This document shows, one piece after another, positions 11,225 to 22,846 of a stretch of 64,000 nucleotides of DNA (position 1 is its first letter; every line of letters begins with the position of its first letter). A program made the translations under genes and the position numbers. Origin of the DNA: Dictyophora rubrovolvata (Eukaryota > Basidiomycota > Agaricomycetes > Phallales > Phallaceae); NCBI GenBank assembly GCA_029959195.1, contig CP114118.1, positions 1,798,001-1,862,000 on the forward strand. The letters run 5' to 3'. A model generated the notes under the pieces. The model did no database searches and was not told the DNA's origin. It worked only from the letters and a program-made list of their open reading frames with translations.

Positions 11225-12885
11225 TTACAATAATGTTGAACTGCCAACAGCATCTGCGAATTTGAGAACATAAGACTTCATTTCGCCCCTTGCACCCATC
11301 ACTGTGCATGCTAAGGAGCCTGTATCAACTAAAGACGGGAAAGGAGTAATCCCATCGCCATTGGGCGACAACGTATAGCGACTGAATGCCCAATTGAGTA
11401 TGTGAACCTGGTGTTCACCCTCAAACTGAACGAAACCCTTTACCCTCCATACCACTTCCTTGGGCAACTTCCCAAGGGCCCTAATTAAAGTGTCCCTATC
11501 CAAAACCGGTAAATGACCCACCGATGTATTGTGAGAATCAGGACGGTGATGGGTATGATGGCAAGCACCATGATTGCTGCTCTCATACTCAACTAGAAAG
11601 TTTCGGTAAACAGTAGCCGTCTCTACTTCGGTATTATGCTCTTGATCCATGCTCGGTGCAACAACCTGAGAGGCTAGCTTGGAATCTATCCCGAAAAGAA
11701 GGGATGGTGGAACACCATTTCGTCCCGAGCAGCGGATTCGGGGTGTGTCTTCATTTAGATCGTTCAGTCGGTCTATAACCATATCTAAGTCCCTTTCGGA
11801 AACCTAAATGTATTGCAGAGGTTCAACGTCCAATCATAAAATAAACACTTCGAGCTCGGTCTTTACATTTTCCCACTTGTTCTTACATGACAAAAATCAG
11901 GACATTGAAAGAAGGGAAAAAGAAAGACTCACGATCAATAAGAGATCTGTATATTGTGCCTGCATTCTGGCCGTAAGACTTTTATCTTCATAGCCGGTAA
12001 AGTTCTCAGCATCTGCGTCGAGCTGGGTTAAGGAGGGATGGCCGCAACATTTAAAAAACCGCCTAGTTACCTATGACAGTAATAATAGCGTCTAAGCAAA
12101 ATTTTTCATTAGTTTCCCGTTCCAATTCTTTGATTTGAAACGCCAAAGTCGCCGGAAACGCTGAGCCTCTGCGAGTTACATATAGACAGTCTATTCAGGG
12201 TGACTACATAGAGGGTTTGGACAAAACACATACGAAGATTCAATGAGCACACGATCAGGCGAATATTTTTCTAAATTGAAGGGTAAAAAAAATTGGCGAG
12301 TCTGATGATTATTTTTATCTTGCCCGCAATTTCTAACAAGGCTGTTTTCATTTGTCCTACGAGAACGCAGCACCTGACGATGCCGATTAACCACCAGAAT
12401 AGAAACTGCTTGAAAAGTATGACATACATGCATCCATTTAGAATTTCACTCACGGCGGCCAGCGAGGATTGTTTGGCTAGTTGACTATCCACTAGGACGG
12501 TAATGTTTGAAAACCACTTCGTCAGATCGACACTTATTTCTGGAGAAAAACAAAAACCTTCGATGTCCCCAAATTCATTTTTGAGTAAAACCACCTTATA
12601 ATCTGGAGAGAATTGAGGCAAGAGTGATAAGATTATCTAGGTTATGTCACAAATGTTGGTGACCATTGACACTTGGTACTCTTTTGATGAAGATTTGTCG
12701 TACGGTTGTCTTTCCAGCACCGAGAAAACCTATTCGTATAACAGAAATTAAAAGGAGAAGCTTCGCCAAAAAAATACTGTAGCGATTTTACCTGTAAAGA
12801 CAGTTATAGGGATCGTCTTTGAGTTTGCATGCATGTTGGTGGCAGCAGCAATGAGACTGCGGCGCGGCGTCACAGGATGTTGCAT
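11225..12885 (-). CDS. COG0523/CobW GTPase, ZNG1-like zinc metallochaperone
   Basis: ZNG1-type GTPases deliver zinc to client enzymes such as methionine aminopeptidase. Visible in order: TVFTGFLGAGKTT (Walker A), DYKVVLLKNEFGDIE, VDSQLAKQSSLAAVSEI, NGCMCCVLVG (the CXCC metal-binding motif, split by an intron), YSPDRVLIESSGSAFP, VIDAENFTGYED, NKWEN (GTPase specificity motif), then a C-terminal CobW_C domain with a His-rich stretch HGACHHTHH. The intron 12271-12323 has a GC donor. NKWEN is coded by a 15-base exon at 11867-11881. The start at 12885 is the first ATG; a second in-frame ATG at 12834 is possible. The stop is only 34 bases from the convergent SDR stop. Confidence 0.9.
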
Positions 12886-12911
12886 TTCAACCTTGCCTTC
12901 TGCCACTCAAG

Positions 12912-14103
12912 ATGCAAGGTAAGTTACGGAGCGGCGAGGCGTGTAATAGTTAAACATTACTTAAATTACTTTTAATAATTATAGGTTTCAACAAGTATTA
13001 TCCTCCAGACTTTGATCCTGACAAACATAAGAGTCTGAATGCCTATCGAGGTTGGCGTTTCAATGCAGTTCGAAATGTGTGCCTTTCTCTCTGACCTAAC
13101 TTTGTAAAACTAGGCAAACATGCTTTAGGGGACCGTGCACGTAAGATAGATCAAGGAATTTTGATAACACGGTTCGAACTACCCTATAATATATGGTGGT
13201 AAGTGTTCTAGATTCTCCAGGAGTTTTTGATGGTGTCTCATTAGTCTTATTAGTGGAACATGCAACAACCATATTGGTATGGGTGTTCGTTATAATGCTG
13301 AGAAACGAAAAATTGGAATGTACTACTCTACACCAATTTTCGCTTTTCGATGTAAATGTCATCTGTGTGATGGCTGGTTTGAGATACGTACCGATCCGAA
13401 GGCAAGGCGTTGAGATTATCTCAAACATTGAACACTAAACAAACTAATTAATTCATATGGATACAGAATACACGATATGTTGTCGAATCGGGTGCTCGAC
13501 AGCAAGAATTAGACTGGGATCCCGAAGAAAACGGGGGATTCCGTGTACACGGTGAGATTTTTGTCAAATTGTCTACGTTGTATTTCCGCTCCAACCGTGA
13601 TTATTACACGAGATACTACTCAAACTGATGGTGGAGCCGTGGACCCTTTGGCAGCTCTGGAGAAGTCGACGGAGGCTATGAAACGATTGAACCAGATTGA
13701 ACGACCACGGATAGAATCTCTCCAAATGGTATCGGATCGTTACAATACCGATCCTTACACACTCTCTACACGCGTTCGCAGGAAGTTTCGGGAAGAGAAA
13801 CGTATTGAACAGACTTTGAAAGCTAAAGATGACGAGTTTAAACGACGATACGGTTTGCCAGAAACATTATCACTTGTTCGTGATGACGCACAGCTTCAGG
13901 AGGAAGCTAAGGAAGAATTTCGTACAGCTCGACAGAAAATGAGTCTGGCGGGAGGTAGTCGACCTACTCGTTCTACATTGTCTGCTAAAGCTACTTTAGC
14001 GGCGAGTCTTATTCGAAATTCGAGCCTGCGCAAAAGAGATACACTCGATAGTAACAGTGGTGGTTATCAGACAAGTAGTTTGGGTGTCTCCATCCGAAAA
14101 TAG
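12912..14103 (+). CDS. Splicing factor Saf4/CCDC130 (CWC16/Yju2 family)
   Basis: CWC16-family proteins join the catalytic spliceosome and help exon ligation; the CCDC130/Saf4 branch begins MQGFNKYYPPDFDPDKH, as here. Exon 1 is only seven coding bases (ATGCAAG) before a GTAAGT donor. The zinc-binding core follows: GDRARKIDQGILITRFELPY, IWCGTCNNHIGMGVRYNAEK, then FRCKCHLCDGWFEIRTDP, giving two CXXC pairs. The intron 13402-13466 has a GC donor; using it yields DPKNTRYVVESGARQQELDW as in the family. After HDTTQTDGGAVDPLAALEK, a charged helical region runs to the stop at 14103. The start codon lies 26 bases from the divergent ZNG1-like start. Confidence 0.92.
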
Positions 14104-14341
14104 TATTGTCTATCTAGTTGTCTTGTAATATAAGGTGCTAAACCAAACGATACCGATAGCCGACCAAAAAGAAAAAAACGTAAGCAAGCAGGCAGATATA
14201 AGTACACATAGCAAAACACAGCCAGAGAAGGGTCCTACACTGAAATATTAATCTACTAAGTTGATTAGATATAATGACACAATCCAAAACACGAGGCGGG
14301 AAACGATAATGAATGATAATAGGAATATAGAAATACAGGAG

Positions 14342-17300
14342 CTATGCTCCACCGGATATTGCCCAAGGGCTTCCTTGCGCTGGTAGTTCACGATCAAATT
14401 TGAAGTTTGGGTGTTCGTAGAATGCCGGTTCGCCATTATTTAACTCAGTCCACAAACTACGTTCCAGAGGATTGTGCGTGACAGAATCATCGACAATTTT
14501 TATGGCATTATCTCTATGCTTGCCGTTAATACTAGCATTCTCGTGTTTAGGCGTTTCGGCCGCTGACTCCGGAGACAGATTTGTATGAAGTAATTCGGGG
14601 GGTTCAAGCTTGGAACTCGATGGAATTGGATCCTCTGTAGCACATTTCGAAAAATCAAATAGAGAGTCGAGGAAATTATCCACCACGTTCTCAGCATTAG
14701 GCGAGAGATCGCCGAATTTTGTCGGGTCAAAAACTGGCATATGAAAAGAGTCTGTTATGCCAAACGAAGGTGCAGAGCTGAGCAAATCTTGTAGTGCCTT
14801 GGATATGTCCTCTCCCGCATTAGCGGTCGAGGTTTCTCCCACAGCGCTGGCAAGAATGTCATCCGCTGCTCGCGCCAAAAAGTTCTGAGCATCTTGATTA
14901 GTTGCAAGATTATTCATCTCTTGCTGTCTTTTCTCGATCTCTTCGCTCATTGAACCATCCCAATCCTCTGTCTTTATCTTCTTAGCCACAGGTTCGGGCT
15001 GGGAAATTAGTCGAGCCCCCGCTGATGAATCCTCTTCACGAGATCGTTTAACCCCGGCTTTTGTCTCCTCGACTACGGAAGTTGCAGGTAACACGACAGC
15101 CGGGGTTTGGCCAACCTTGGACGAGCGTCGGCCCATAAGTGTTGATTTAGTTTTCGGGCCAGCTGCTGGTGCTGTGTTTGTAGCGGGAACAATGGTGTTG
15201 GTGTTGGGATTCGGTTGGGAAGGCTTCTTAGGAGGTGACTTCGGGGTTCGTGGTGAACTACTCGCTGGCGGCGTTGGTGCGTTAGTGAAAGGGGTCGTTG
15301 GAGCAGCTGGAGACGGCGTATTAGCAACGCCACCAGCGTGTGGCCGCTTGCTTTTAGAAATTGGCTGTGTTTGCGCCGGCACTTGAAGATTCTGTTGGGG
15401 ATGCTGCGCGCGAGCTACGTCTGCCTGCGCCTGCAATTGAGTAGCATTTTGAACCGCCTGGGGGACCTGAGTGTGTTGTAAACTGCTAGTCTCGCTCGGA
15501 GCTTGTGGATGCACCACTGGAGTTTGATTAATTAATGCAGGTGGTGGGGGATTCTGAGGAGGGTTTGAAGGTGGATTTGAAGAGGGAATATCGCTTGCGG
15601 GAACTGGCGCTTGCGGGGGTAATTTGACAAGAGCCTGCTGAAGTCTATCCACAAGCATCCGGAGTTCAGTCATTAATCGTGTGACCGCCGAGAGGGGCAA
15701 AATAAAGTGATTTGAACCTGTCATCAAAAGTCTATTTTGTTCTTTGACTGTTAGAATCTAAACAAAAATAGAATATCAGATGTATGACTTCACACTAGCA
15801 ATGAATCGCTTACAATGGTAATCAGCTTCTGCGTGGAGAGAACATCCTGAAACAACGCATGGAACATCACGAGCTTCTTCTCCATTTCTACAACGGACTC
15901 AAAGAGCGGTTTGAAAGAATGGATATAAGCAGATCGTTCCACATCTCGCATTATTTGCGGCTGGTAACTCCGTTCTGTGGAATTACAGTGTTAAGAAAAG
16001 AAGAATGAATTCGAAAAAGCTCGCGCACTTAGTTTAGTTGTTTGCTCGACTGAAGTCCGTCGAATAAACTCTCTTGCTGAGTTCATCTGTGCCACAGTGG
16101 GTCGGTTATAGACTTGGGGGATGTTCGGGGCTTGGGCGGGCATTTGTTGATGTGTGGTCTGACCTTGAGAATTATGTTGTAGTTGCTGGGATAGCTGCAT
16201 CACATTTCCAGGATGCATTTGCGAACCATCTCCTGCTCCACCAGCCTGACCCCGAATGTTCTGCATCTGCGGGATAGTATAGTTCATCTGAGATATTTGA
16301 CCTTGCTGCGGCTGCGGCTGCGGTGGTCCCCTTTGCTGCAACTGGCTCAGCATATGCTGTCTTTGCAATGCTGGACGATGTTGCTCAATAATGGCGATGT
16401 TATTCTCAGGAATTCCTAGTTTCCGCAACTCCTCGACCGACATATGAGCAAGCTGCGAATATGCAGTCACCCTCATATTAAGATGAGGTTGAACTTGTCC
16501 AGGTTGCGCTGTATGGAAGGAAGATTGCATTACAGGCTGAGGGGCCACATTTTGCACGGCCTGTTGTTGCTGACCTTGAGCTTCAGCGCTTTGGTGATCC
16601 CGAGTGTGCATCCCCATAGCAGGGTTCTGTATAAAGGGGAAAACGCCATTAGAATGTCTTTGGGCAGCCTGTTGTTGCTGAGCAACCAATTGTTGCTGCT
16701 GCGATAACTGTCGCCTCCTTTCTTGGTTAAGCTGGTTGAGATGTAATTGTTCGTAAGCAAGAAGGTATTTCCCGTATAAATACTTGAGATGTTCGGCAAT
16801 GGCTGCACTCGATCGGGCCGGTTCCGACCCAGTGCCTGGAAATTGCACAAATCCTAGGTTGGCACCTATGATAGACCATAGATCGTTTTGGGAAACCTAA
16901 TACACATCACGATTATTGTCAAGCAGAGTGATTCTTGAGAAAAGACGTACAGCAGCGCTTGCACCTCTCCGCATGACTTCTGTGAACAGTTCATGCAGTT
17001 GGACCTCTCGGGTATCAATGAAGAGATCATTAGAGTCGACTGTGACGCCATGTCTTTCCAAAATATTCTTCAGATTTGAATCAAACTCGTTCTTTCCAGA
17101 GTTCGCGTTGTTTCTTCCCGGAGAAGGTCTTGGAGGTACGTTGGAAGGGACACTTTGAGTATTCTGAGGAACTTGCATAGGAGTACGAATTGGAGGCGGA
17201 TTTGTTTGGGAAGCGTTCACGGCACCTGTCTGAGGAGGGACCGTTGGCGGTCGAACGGCCTGTCCATTGGCAGACTGACCTTGTTGCATATCGAACATTG

Positions 17301-19150
17301 AGCCAGGAACAGAAGCTGTTGGCGGTATTTGTTGTTGCTGTTGTACCTGTTGCATAACATTATGCATCGATTGTGCCGAAGCAGTACGCGGAACTGACAA
17401 AGACGATTGTTGTTGCATCGGGGTGAACATGGCCTGCGACTGTTGCTGTGCCGTCGTCTGCTGAGGGAAAGATTGGGACGGGGGACCACCGTTGCGTTGT
17501 GTTACCTGCTGAAAGTTAACGTTAGGCGGAGCATTTGGTTGCTTGTTTGACTGTCCCGGCTGCCAACCATGAACCAGGTGGTTGCTTGGCGTAGATTGGC
17601 TACATAGCCCAAATAAGTCCAGACATTTTACTATAATTCACTCAAGCACACTTACCCGTTCGACCCATTGACATGCATATTGACCTGAGACGGCATTTGC
17701 GCGGCGATGCTTCGGCATTGCAAGTATGCATTTTTCTTTTGTTCGTATTCTGCAACTAACTGACGCTGTTGGTCAGTGGTCATGACCATGCCGGGACGCC
17801 AACCCATATCAGTCAATAATTTCTCGTGCTTGCTTAGCTCCTGTTGAAGAGCGCCTAATTGGACTTCCAACCTACGATGCGTGTTCATTGCAGTAACGTT
17901 GGCAGAGGCTGCAGACTGCATGGCATTTGACATCGGGGCTCGTGGGGCAAGAGGATTGTTCAATACATTTCCTCCAGCGTTGGAACCAGCCGCACCACTA
18001 ATATTAGGATCGACCGAATTGCCAGATAGATACATCTGACGATTCATGTGGATCTGTTGCGCAGTAGCGGCGGCCATTGTAACAGGATTTTGATGTGAGA
18101 CGACCGATTGATGAGGAACCTGAGCATTAGGAGTTTGTTGGAAGGACAGTCCTTGTTGTCCCATAGCTTGAGCTTGTCCGGGTCGGGTTAAAGGATTGCC
18201 TGTATTTAAACCCATTGAATTCCCATTCTGACCCTGATTTTGACTTGCCCGAGATAATATATCGTATTGGCGAGCAATATCGGGAGTCAGAGTGGCAGGA
18301 GCGTTGGAGTTTACAGGATGCGAGGTAGTTGGTGGGAAACCAAGTTCAGCGTAGGAAGCAGTCATGTTTCCAGCATTCTGTGATTGTTGCGCGTGTTGCT
18401 GTCTTAACTGATGTTGTTGTTGAACAAATTGACGAAAAGCAGCAGGATCGAGAGCATTCAGCTGAGAAGGATTCAACTGCGCGACCATGGTATTGAATGC
18501 CTGATTTGTGTTCGAATTCATGAGATGATGTGATTGATTTGCGTTGGCATTGGGTGGTTGAATTTGTTGTGGGAAACCTTGGAGATTCCCTTGCTGGGGA
18601 TGTAAATTGGGGTTTCTGAAATACTGAGCCATCTAATATGAAAATATATGAGCAAGCAAGTAGATAAATAGAAGGTTTGATACGTGAGAGAGATGTGGTA
18701 GGAGGATGATGAAGTAACCAAAAACACGCGTGGGAAATAGCGACGGAAGCAGAAGGGCGCACCACGCGAGGAGGAGACAGTGTATAATAATAACCACTGG
18801 GTGGAAGAAATATGTAGAAAGGAACCATAAAACCGACACAAGGTGAGATAAACGTAGTGAAGGAGAGCGATGTGGGGTAAACAAATGAGCAATGAATTTT
18901 AAACACATACCTGGGTAAAGTTAGTCTGCGCGGGGTCACCTGGGTTATGCCACATTCTTCGATGTTCGGGATCGGAAACTCCAGGAACTCCCTGGGATTG
19001 AGATGGCGAAGCTTGTGTTGCACGCTGCGGCTGATGTTGAGGGAGAAGATGCTGCTGCGAAAAAATCATGTTGGGGGGCATATTTTGTTGGGGCTGTTGG
19101 TTAGGAGATGAACCCATTTGACCCAATGAGAAGCCAGGAATCTGCGACAT
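14342..19150 (-). CDS. SWI/SNF subunit Swi1-like, ARID/BRIGHT domain
   Basis: This large Gln/Asn/Pro-rich protein carries one ARID DNA-binding domain: DLFIDTREVQLHELFTEVMR, an intron, then VSQNDLWSIIGANLGFVQFP and a helix ending AEHLKYLYGKYLLAYE. That match and the Q-rich flanks fit the Swi1/ARID1 subunit of SWI/SNF remodelers. Exon 1 starts MSQIPGFSLGQMG at 19150; the next exon begins with MAQYFRNPNLHPQQ. Q/N-rich sequence fills 17-19 kb and continues after the ARID with QQQ runs near 16690. After EFIRRTSVEQTTKL two small exons follow and a long C-terminal exon (15727-14342) of P/S/T-rich sequence with KRSREED. The strong codon bias creates many false open frames on the other strand. No obvious zinc or catalytic domain. 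Confidence 0.85.
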
Positions 19151-19695
19151 AGGTTATAACGGTAGTGATATCAGGGACGGTAATGAGAGCGGTGGGACAG
19201 ACAGGACCAGCGTCGGCACAAGGCGGGATGGTGAGTCGTCGGGGTGTGAAGGAAAGGAGCCTCAGAGCTAGGCAAGGACCCAGAAGGACGAATGTCAGCG
19301 CGAGTATCGACGAAGACGACAGCGAATGGGGATAGAAGATGGGTTGGTCGACGCCGGAAACGGTGACGACGACAACGGTGGACAGTCGTCTCGGTGAGAG
19401 GTGGAGGAAGGGAAGGGGGTATACGGACTTTGCCGAAGAGACCAGGCATTTTCCATCTCCGACAACAGGAAGGTCAAATAATGAGCGCATAATAAAAACA
19501 GCTACTGCTTTACCGTTAATCGAAAGAAAGAAACTGTGTTTATTCGAAACAAGGTTACTTATGTATATGACGCCGCCTTTCTCGTCTTCCGTCTTGGTTT
19601 TAGTACCGACCTTGTAAAATAAAGTCGTCCCTCGGCTCGGAGCTGCCAGGTCACAGTTTTGTGACGTACCTTGAACGTACATCATTGCCTTCAAG
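19151..19695. other. Divergent promoter region of SWI1 and derlin
   Basis: This 545-base gap lies between two start codons facing away from each other. It has several moderately long open frames on both strands with Pro/Ser-rich translations that resemble nothing known; I read them as composition effects. Confidence 0.45.
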
Positions 19696-20737
19696 ATGGA
19701 CACCGCCGCGGTGCTTGCAGAGATTAGAAAAATACCACCGGTGACTCGTTTTCTGGCGGGTTCCTCTCTGGCGGTGACTTTGCCAGTGATGATGCATTTT
19801 GTCTCCATATACAAGGTTGTCTATCACTGGTCTCTCGTAGGTCGCAGGTTCGAAGTATGTCGGTGTCCAGATTCTCGCGCAACCTTTTTTCATATTCGTT
19901 TCAGCTCTGGAGAATATGGACGACATTTTTCTATGGTGGTTCGGGTATTCATTTTTTGTTTGATTTTATCGTGCTCTTGTGCGTCAACTCCGTGTTATAT
20001 ATACTTGAATGTCATTTATGTTACGTTCTCAGCCGCACCTCCAACGCACTGGAAACCGATCATTATGCGGGCAGGTCAGCAGATTACGCCTGGCAAGCTA
20101 TCTTAATTGCTGGTTCCCTTCTAGTTTGTCCTACCTTATTTCTGACTATGGAAATCACTTTATATACTTTCCTCTCAAAAGTGTCTAAACCATCCCCTCG
20201 GAACTCACATACTGCAACGCCCGTTCCTTCTTTCTCTCGTTTATTTATCTTCGCGCCTCTCCCCTAATACGCTGTTTTCTCTTTTCGGTCTCGTCACAAT
20301 TCAAGCTAAATATTGGCCCTATGTGCTACTCATATTAGACGGTGCCACGGGTGGTCAATTGGTTGCAGTGTTTTTCTCTTAGTCTGAATCAGAGCCGCCG
20401 TATTGATCGATCGATTTAATCATAGGCCTTTGCTCAATCCCTAACTGGTCTCTTAGCTGGACACGCGTGGTTTTTATTAGCTTGGCGAGATGAAGAGGGT
20501 TGGTATACGTCTCTCTTGCCCTGGTTTGCTCACTCATTCTTCGACTCTTCAGCTCGAAGATCATTCGTGGCTCGGGCACCTACTTGGCTTACTGGTTTTA
20601 TTCCAAATCGCCCCCCGCCCGTGGCTCCAGGAACGACTGGACCTCAGCCGCCGGGTTTTCAAGCTCGGCGGCAAGGCAGCAACACTAGGACTACCGGTTA
20701 TAATTGGGGTGCAGGCCAACGTTTGGGTGAATCGTGA
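19696..20737 (+). CDS. Derlin (Der1-like ER membrane protein)
   Basis: Derlins are rhomboid pseudoproteases of the ER membrane that help retrotranslocate misfolded proteins for ERAD. The start MDTAAVLAEIRKIPPVTRFL matches the derlin N-terminus. After splicing the order is VTLPVMMHFVSIYKVVYHW, LWRIWTTFFYGGSGIHFLFD (the derlin WR motif), HYAGRSADYAWQAI, LNHPLGTHILQRPFLLSLVY, LSSRLSPNTLFSLFGLV, YWPYVLLILDGATGGQLVA and LTGLLAGHAWFLL. The hydrophilic C-terminus is Pro/Arg/Gly-rich and ends WGAGQRLGES. Five exons have clear GT-AG junctions in the right phases. No catalytic rhomboid Ser/His pair is visible, as expected. Confidence 0.92.
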
Positions 20738-20888
20738 CAAAAAATAAACATCCTTTTTATGCATGCGGGTAGTTTTGAAAGTAGAGATTGATGTTGTGAA
20801 TGTATTCCGAGCTTCCCCGGCGCACGATAATTAACCTTTCATTTGAGTAAATTCATAAAATTTGAGGCGGAGAAAGCTATAATTTAGT

Positions 20889-21653
20889 TTAGTTTCTTCT
20901 GACGCCATAGCTTTCTTGGTAAATCTTCATCTTTTTCAACTCCTCCTCTTTTCCTTGAGAGGCCAACCACGACATCAAATCGCTCATCTTCAACAACGAT
21001 CCGACTGGACCGCCAATTTCTAGCGCTATCTGGTCGACGGTACAAACACCTCGTTCTGCATTTTCTCCACCGGTAACTTCCTCTCGGTCGAGACATGTAA
21101 TGACGCCGACGACTTTGCCTCCGGAGTTTTGGATACTCTCCATAGCAATACGGATAGCTGTTCCAGCCGTGATTACGTCGTCTAAGATCAATATTCTTTT
21201 GTCTCTCACGGGGGCACCGACCAAAATTCCTCCTTCCCCATGCGATTTCACTTCTTTTCTGTCATATGCCCAACCGATGTCGATGCCATGATCTCGATAT
21301 AGAACCAGTGCTACAGAGGCGGCGAATGGGATGCCTTTGTATGCAGGTCCAAATATCACATCAAATGAAGGTATACTCCCACTGGTTAGAGCTAGGGAGA
21401 TGTGCTTTGCATAGGCGGAAGCAAGCACATTTATGGATTTGCCCGTGTTGAGCTCGCTTGCGAGGAAGAAATAAGGCGATACTCTGGTGGGATCATTCAC
21501 AATCGCATACAGATCGATAAACGTTTCTGCATAACCGTTTGCTTACCTACCCGACTTCAGCTTAAAATCGCCAAATTTCAGAGCGCCTGATGTCAATGCA
21601 AGCTCGATTAATTCCCGCTTGTACTCTTCAAGCACGAAGTTTGTGTCAACCAT
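20889..21653 (-). CDS. URA5: Orotate phosphoribosyltransferase
   Basis: This enzyme makes OMP from orotate and PRPP in de novo pyrimidine synthesis. Two exons (21547-21653 and 20889-21483) give 233 residues, a normal fungal length. Exon 1 reads MVDTNFVLEEYKRELIELAL and ends KLKSGR. Exon 2 begins VSPYFFLASELNTGK, then DVIFGPAYKGIPFAA, RKEVKSHGEGG (flexible loop Lys-Glu-x-Lys-x-His-Gly) and ILILDDVITAGTAIR, the PRPP-binding signature. All catalytic blocks are intact. The C-terminus SYGVRRN is short and basic. Confidence 0.96.
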
Positions 21654-21927
21654 AATGAACACAGTGGTGGGAGCACAACTTGATAGCACAGGAGATAGCA
21701 AGAGCCCAGCGCTTAATACCCTCGGATATACTTGAGAGTTGAGGATTATAATAAATTTGCCATATGTTGTGGTTTGTTTATTGAAATCGGGTATTTATTT
21801 CTCTGAGTAGAGTTAACCTGGTTTAACTCGGCCAGATCTTAAGCTTCAGCTGGCTGAAGGTTGGCTTGACGTAAGGCGCCTAAACGCAGACAGCTCGTTT
21901 CCGGTCATCTCAAAGAAAAATACCCAA

Positions 21928-22791
21928 ATGGCTGATGTTCGGGCTCTTCTCAAGTCTAAACGTCAAGAACAACGTATCACGCATCCATACGCATCATACA
22001 CTCAGTCTGGGCAATTGAGGTGTAAAGCATGCGATATGATCATAAAGTACACTTCCGCTTGGAATGGGCATGTGGGCTCCAAAGGACACAGAACAGCCGT
22101 AGCAAAACTAAAGGAAGAAGAAGAAGCACTCGCTACTCTGAAACGAAAAAATGATGAGCTCACACATGGTCGCGAAACGGAGAATGACGAAGCACCAGTT
22201 AAGAAGCGTAAGCTCGACGAAAAGGATAATCAGCCGTCTGGACTTGCTGCTGCCAACTTTCCTGCTGATTTCTTTTCGGATCCTACGCGGAAGTTATACT
22301 CACAGGATGATAGCGATGGGGCAGAGGACGGCAATGAGCTGGACGACGCGAAATCGCTCAAATCATCAGTTCAGAAAGAACCTAATGGCAAGGAGGTCGA
22401 TGACGTTATTAATCGGGAATGGGCGGCATTCCAGGCATCAATATTAAATAACAATGAAAAGGAGGTTACAACTCGTGAAGTTTTCGAACGAGCCACAGTG
22501 GTTGCTGAACCAGAGTTGGTGGACGAACTGCCTCCGGGGATTCCCGAGTCTGCCATTCCAAGAAGAGCAGAGGTCGCTGACCCTGTGGAGCCTATACTAG
22601 CGGAGCAACCGCTGAATGAAGCTCAAGTATTAAAACGTCGTCAGGAGGAAGATAAGGAATTAATCATGGATAGGTTAGACGAAGAAGAGAGATTTCAAGA
22701 GGAAGCGGACAAACGCGTTTCTGTGCTTAAAGCTCGCCTTGAGCTGATCAGACAAAGACGGATATTGGCCAGGAAGCCAAAACAGCCGTAA
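21928..22791 (+). CDS. ZNF830/CCDC16-like C2H2 zinc-finger protein
   Basis: This single-exon gene encodes 287 residues, rare intronless here. The N-terminus MADVRALLKSKRQEQRITHP and a finger CKACDMIIKYTSAWNGHVGSKGHR (C-x2-C-x13-H-x5-H) are typical of ZNF830, a nuclear protein tied to pre-mRNA splicing complexes and genome stability. Past the finger are Lys/Glu-rich coiled-coil sequence, a basic KKRKLDE motif likely to be a nuclear localisation signal, LPADFFSD-type sequence, and a C-terminal helical region with REWAAFQASI and RLDEEERFQEEADKRV. The C-terminal block also matches the family. Function is inferred from the family. Confidence 0.88.
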   Translation: MADVRALLKSKRQEQRITHPYASYTQSGQLRCKACDMIIKYTSAWNGHVGSKGHRTAVAKLKEEEEALATLKRKNDELTHGRETENDEAPVKKRKLDEKDNQPSGLAAANFPADFFSDPTRKLYSQDDSDGAEDGNELDDAKSLKSSVQKEPNGKEVDDVINREWAAFQASILNNNEKEVTTREVFERATVVAEPELVDELPPGIPESAIPRRAEVADPVEPILAEQPLNEAQVLKRRQEEDKELIMDRLDEEERFQEEADKRVSVLKARLELIRQRRILARKPKQP

Positions 22792-22846
22792 CGAACATTC
22801 CCAAGATATATTGAAGCTATCGACTAGATATGTACGCATGTGGTAT

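Noticed and set aside
14342-19150. Long open frames on the opposite strand and other frames of the Swi1-like gene
   Set aside because: They come from the biased CAG/CAA codon composition and encode Leu/Arg-rich sequence without family features.
19850-19856. GGTTCGAA in derlin exon 1 as a second B-box
   Set aside because: Matches only the first part of the B-box consensus and lies in coding sequence.
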